A stretch of DNA of 64,000 nt, taken from contig NZ_JAHHDX010000015.1 in the NCBI RefSeq assembly GCF_018619335.1, positions 1-64,000 of the forward strand, read 5' to 3'. The notes below the pieces were generated by a model, which made no database searches, was not told the origin of the DNA, and worked only from the letters and a program-made list of their open reading frames with translations. This document shows positions 61,529-64,000 of this stretch, one piece after another. This DNA is from Alteromonas sp. ALT199 (lineage in GTDB: Bacteria; Pseudomonadota; Gammaproteobacteria; Enterobacterales; Alteromonadaceae). The position numbers and the translations under genes were made by a program. Each line of letters starts with the position of its first letter. Positions within the stretch are counted from its first letter, which is position 1.

Positions 61529-62344
61529 ATGGATGAATTAAAACAAGCTCAAGCCCTTTACGACACGCTCGTAGAATTTGCGGTGACTTACAGCTTCCAA
61601 ATTGTAGGCGCCATTGTCATTTTCCTACTTGGTTGGTGGGTTGCCAATAAAATAAGCCATGTAGTTGAAAGGCTAATGGTGAGCAAAAACATTGATATTA
61701 CGCTTAGTCGTTTTACCGCTGGTATCTGCAAATTAGTGGTACTCGGGTTAGTCATCATTATAGCGCTTGGTAACATAGGGATAAGCGTTACTCCGTTAAT
61801 TGCAGCATTAGGTGCTGTTGGCTTGGGTGCCGGCCTCGCCATCCAGGGGATGCTGGCAAACTATGCTGCTGGCTTTACCATCATTATTACCCGTCCTTTC
61901 GTTGTGGGAGATACGATTCGCGTTCGTGGTGTTGCAGGTGTTGTTGACCAAGTAATGCTGCCCTATACCATTCTTATTGATGAAGATAATGTTCATATAC
62001 AAATTCCCAACAAGCTTATCGTTGGAGAGATCTTGCACAATTCTGCAGAGAACATGCTTATTGAGTTGGAAATCGGTGTTGCTTATTCAAGCAATGTAGA
62101 TAGCGTCATTGAAGTGATTCGAAACGCCGTTGAAGCTGTTGACGGTGTGAATTTAGAAAAGTCACCGGCCATCGGTGTTGATAATTTTGGCGACAGCGGT
62201 ATTAATTTGGGGATTCGAGTTTGGGCGCCCGCTGTAAGGCATTTCGAAGTGCGCTATGCGCTTAATCAAGCCATTTTTAATGCGCTTCAACAGCATGATA
62301 TTGACATTCCATTCCCACAAAGGGAAGTCAGAATGCTGGACTGA
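61529..62344 (+). CDS. small-conductance mechanosensitive channel (MscS family)
   Basis: MscS-type channel of 271 residues that opens under membrane tension to release solutes on osmotic downshock. Three membrane segments are seen: about 22-45 (FQIVGAIVIFLLGWWVA), 66-88 (LVVLGLVIIIALGNIGI) and the pore helix TM3 at about 92-125 (AALGAVGLGAGLAIQGMLAN), with the Gly/Ala-packed pattern typical of MscS. The beta domain (PFVVGDTIRV, HIQIPNKLIVGEIL) and the alpha/beta vestibule follow. The length is close to E. coli MscS (286). It stands alone with its own terminator. Confidence 0.94.
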   Translation: MDELKQAQALYDTLVEFAVTYSFQIVGAIVIFLLGWWVANKISHVVERLMVSKNIDITLSRFTAGICKLVVLGLVIIIALGNIGISVTPLIAALGAVGLGAGLAIQGMLANYAAGFTIIITRPFVVGDTIRVRGVAGVVDQVMLPYTILIDEDNVHIQIPNKLIVGEILHNSAENMLIELEIGVAYSSNVDSVIEVIRNAVEAVDGVNLEKSPAIGVDNFGDSGINLGIRVWAPAVRHFEVRYALNQAIFNALQQHDIDIPFPQREVRMLD

Positions 62345-62373
62345 TTTAAGCTTCTACATCTGTAAAAAATATT

Positions 62374-62412
62374 AATGCCGGATAAAAATAATGTTTTATC
62401 CGGCATTTTTTT
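62374..62412 (+). terminator. strong rho-independent terminator after the MscS gene
   Basis: AATGCCGGATAAAA (62374-62387) and TTTTATCCGGCATT (62394-62407) form a perfect 14-bp stem over a six-base loop and run into T residues to 62412. It may also affect the convergent VOC gene. Confidence 0.9.
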
Positions 62413-62446
62413 CATACAAAAAGTTCTTATTGATACTTTAACCTGC

Positions 62447-62830
62447 TTAAAGCTCGTAAAGTTCTAACGGTAAGCCATCGGGATCTTGAAAGAACGTAAA
62501 GCGCTTACCCGTATATTCGTCTATTCTTACCGGCTCACATTCCACACGTTTGTTGGTTAAGTGATCAATTATTTCGTCGAGGTTGTCGACTTTAAATGCC
62601 AAGTGTCTAAGCCCTTGCGCTTCTGGGCGTGACGGTCTTCGTGGCGCCCCTGGAAACGAAAATAGCTCTATCTGACTACCATCAGGCAGACCTAGATCAC
62701 ATTTATACGAGTCTCTAGCTTCCCGGTAGTTTTCGTCGATAATTGAAAACCCTAACACGTCCGTGTAAAACGTTTTCGAACGTGGATAGTCACTACAAAT
62801 TATAGCAACATGGTGAAAGCCTTTTAGCAT
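62447..62830 (-). CDS. gloA2: VOC family protein GloA2 (YaeR-like)
   Basis: Vicinal-oxygen-chelate fold protein of 127 residues, close to E. coli YaeR, a glyoxalase I-like metalloprotein of uncertain substrate. HHVAIICSDYPRSKTFYTDVLG starts the first repeat, with segments ENYREARDSYKCDL, IELFSFPGAP, GLRHLAFKVD and FTFFQDPDGLPLELYEL. The metal ligands are His and Glu at the expected ends. The longest frame opens at 62881, but AAGGA six bases before ATG 62830 (MLKGFHH) fixes the start. It follows the aldo/keto reductase gene by 19 bases, so the two are probably cotranscribed. Confidence 0.9.
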   Translation of the reverse strand: MLKGFHHVAIICSDYPRSKTFYTDVLGFSIIDENYREARDSYKCDLGLPDGSQIELFSFPGAPRRPSRPEAQGLRHLAFKVDNLDEIIDHLTNKRVECEPVRIDEYTGKRFTFFQDPDGLPLELYEL

Positions 62831-62849
62831 GCTATTTCCTTTTATATGC

Positions 62850-63800
62850 TTACGGCATCTCTTGACCGCGAGCAACTTCAAATAATTTATACCAGTGCTC
62901 GCGAGATAAATTAATATCCATCGCTTTCTGGCTAGACTTGATTCGTTCTATATTGGTGCTGCCTAAAACTGGCGCAATATTAGCCGGGTGTCGCATCAGC
63001 CATGCTAAAACAATGGCTTCAGGCGTTGATTGGTATTCGCTTGCAAGCTGCGCAACTAAATTTGCGGTAGCGGCATCTGCACTAGCCTCGGTTTTCGCCC
63101 TTGTATATTTTCCTTGAGCCAAGCTTCCCCAAGCCTGAAGCTGAACCTTGTTCATCATACAATATTCAAGGGTTCCTGGTGCATAACCTATGTTGCGATT
63201 AGCCGCGCTATTACTGGTGATGCCATCCTCTAGCCAATCTCTAAAACCAAGGCTCATTTCAAGTTGGTTGGCAACAATAGGTGTCGAGAGTGCTGATTGA
63301 AGATAGTTTATTTGGTGTCCGTGCATATTAGACACGCCCACATGTTTAATTTTTCCCTGTTGCTGAAGGAGTAGCAAAGTGCCAGCGACCTCTTCTAATT
63401 CCATAAGCGGGTCGGGGCGGTGCAGTAAGAGTATATCAAGTTGCTCAATTTCTAATCGAGAGAGAATACCTTCAACTGAGGTGTGAATATGCTTTGCTGA
63501 GAAGTCATAACGCTTTGGTCCTAAATCATCCTCAAAACGTATTGCACATTTAGATTGAATGATCATTTTATCTTTAAGGTTTGGGGCTTGCTTGAGTGCT
63601 TCACCAAAAACGGTTTCTGCTTTACCGAATGTGTAAATATCAGCATGGTCAAAAACGTTAATATCTAAGTCTAGTACAGTGTCTATAATTGATCTTGCTT
63701 TGGTTACATCAGCTTTAGTGGCAGGGTTATTATTCCAGCCTCCACCTAGGCCCATACATCCATAAATCAGGCGGCTTGCATGTGGAAAGTGTGCATTCAT
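62850..63800 (-). CDS. aldo/keto reductase
   Basis: NADPH-dependent aldo/keto reductase of 316 residues, similar to the YdhF group. The (beta/alpha)8 barrel begins SRLIYGCMGLGGGWNNNP. The catalytic Asp and Tyr are in NVFDHADIYTFGKAE (about 49-63), Lys in IIQSKCAI (about 80-87), and His in ILLLHRPDPL (about 122-131). LGSTNIERIKSS carries the cofactor phosphate contact near the C-terminus. GGGAG is eight bases before ATG 63800. It is paired with gloA2, which would suit detoxification of reactive carbonyls, an inference from linkage. Confidence 0.92.
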   Translation of the reverse strand: MNAHFPHASRLIYGCMGLGGGWNNNPATKADVTKARSIIDTVLDLDINVFDHADIYTFGKAETVFGEALKQAPNLKDKMIIQSKCAIRFEDDLGPKRYDFSAKHIHTSVEGILSRLEIEQLDILLLHRPDPLMELEEVAGTLLLLQQQGKIKHVGVSNMHGHQINYLQSALSTPIVANQLEMSLGFRDWLEDGITSNSAANRNIGYAPGTLEYCMMNKVQLQAWGSLAQGKYTRAKTEASADAATANLVAQLASEYQSTPEAIVLAWLMRHPANIAPVLGSTNIERIKSSQKAMDINLSREHWYKLFEVARGQEMP

Positions 63801-64000
63801 GTAGTTTTCTCCCTTTAGAATGTGTGAGTGAACAAAAGTATTTATGCACTCAATAAAGCTTTGGAGCTTATTCTTATAATCAACAAAGCGCTACTCTAGT
63901 ACGGCCTTGTTAATAATTAAAGCTTGATTGGTCGAGTATATTTTAACTAGCGACAGTTAGCGCTTAAGATTATTTCTGGAGCAGAAATAGCGAAAAAGTC
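63801..64000. other. 200-base terminal region without a gene
   Basis: AT-rich sequence upstream of the aldo/keto reductase gene. It should carry that gene's promoter on the minus strand. No open frame, RNA gene or clear repeat was recognised before the window ends. Confidence 0.5.

Noticed and set aside
1-64000. CRISPR array, tRNA or rRNA gene, complete insertion sequence or prophage
   Set aside because: No regularly spaced repeats, cloverleaf-like genes, transposase frames or phage structural genes were recognised on reading both strands. Small RNAs could be missed by eye.

Overview
The window looks like a chromosomal segment of an Alteromonas-like marine gammaproteobacterium. This is inferred from gene order (tsaE-amiB-mutL-miaA-hfq-hflX-hflK-hflC, and rsd next to zur), from a moderate GC content and from remembered protein similarity; no database search was possible. 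No rRNA, tRNA, CRISPR array, prophage or complete insertion sequence was seen.

Layout. 1-5.2 kb: the start of a response regulator, a lipoprotein metallo-hydrolase, a MOSC protein, an ECF sigma / anti-sigma / DUF4097 operon and a small lipoprotein. 5.3-11 kb: dnaB, an OmpA-type porin with thrombospondin-3 repeats, a leftward rsd-zur-cheX-yjbQ set and nudC. 11.3-24.3 kb: the housekeeping core, with hemE, queG/nnr head to head, tsaE, amiB, mutL, miaA, hfq, hflX and hflKC. 24.6-31.4 kb: an AbgT-type transporter, hemH, a DUF4112 protein, and a catabolic-type acetolactate synthase paired with an aldehyde dehydrogenase. 31.7-38.5 kb: a DUF2237 protein, a frameshifted ubiG-like gene, a lipase with its foldase, two glutathione transferases, a LysR regulator and an unknown exported protein. 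38.5-42.5 kb: homocysteine methyltransferase, ROK regulator, fructokinase and the EF-P paralogue yeiP. 42.6-50.7 kb: the ligase-associated DNA repair set (ATP-dependent ligase, MBL exonuclease, Lhr-type helicase, PdeM phosphoesterase), split by a DUF418 membrane protein and an outer-membrane-protein remnant. 50.7-64 kb: a RAYT/REP-like repeat, agmatine-to-putrescine genes aguA-aguB, a secreted S9 peptidase with a small exported partner, folM/folE, a CPXCG protein, amylosucrase divergent from an MFS transporter, an MscS channel, and a gloA2 / aldo-keto reductase pair.

How the genes work together. The core encodes replication (dnaB), mismatch repair (mutL), tRNA modification (queG, tsaE, miaA), RNA chaperoning (hfq), ribosome rescue GTPase (hflX), membrane proteolysis control (hflKC), haem synthesis (hemE, hemH) and metabolite repair (nnr, nudC). 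Accessory modules are mostly two-gene units: lipase/foldase, AlsS/ALDH, aguA/aguB, folM/folE, amylosucrase/MFS and ROK/fructokinase. Many genes begin with TTG or GTG preceded by good Shine-Dalgarno sequences, so several starts below differ from the longest open frame.

The most noteworthy points are the ubiG-like gene broken by one base in a G run with a TAATG junction, the interrupted ligase/Lhr/PdeM repair locus, the REP-type palindromes at 50.67-50.78 kb, the CheX-in-zur-operon arrangement, and the paired-hairpin leader of hemE. I did not find a system that I can call clearly undescribed.
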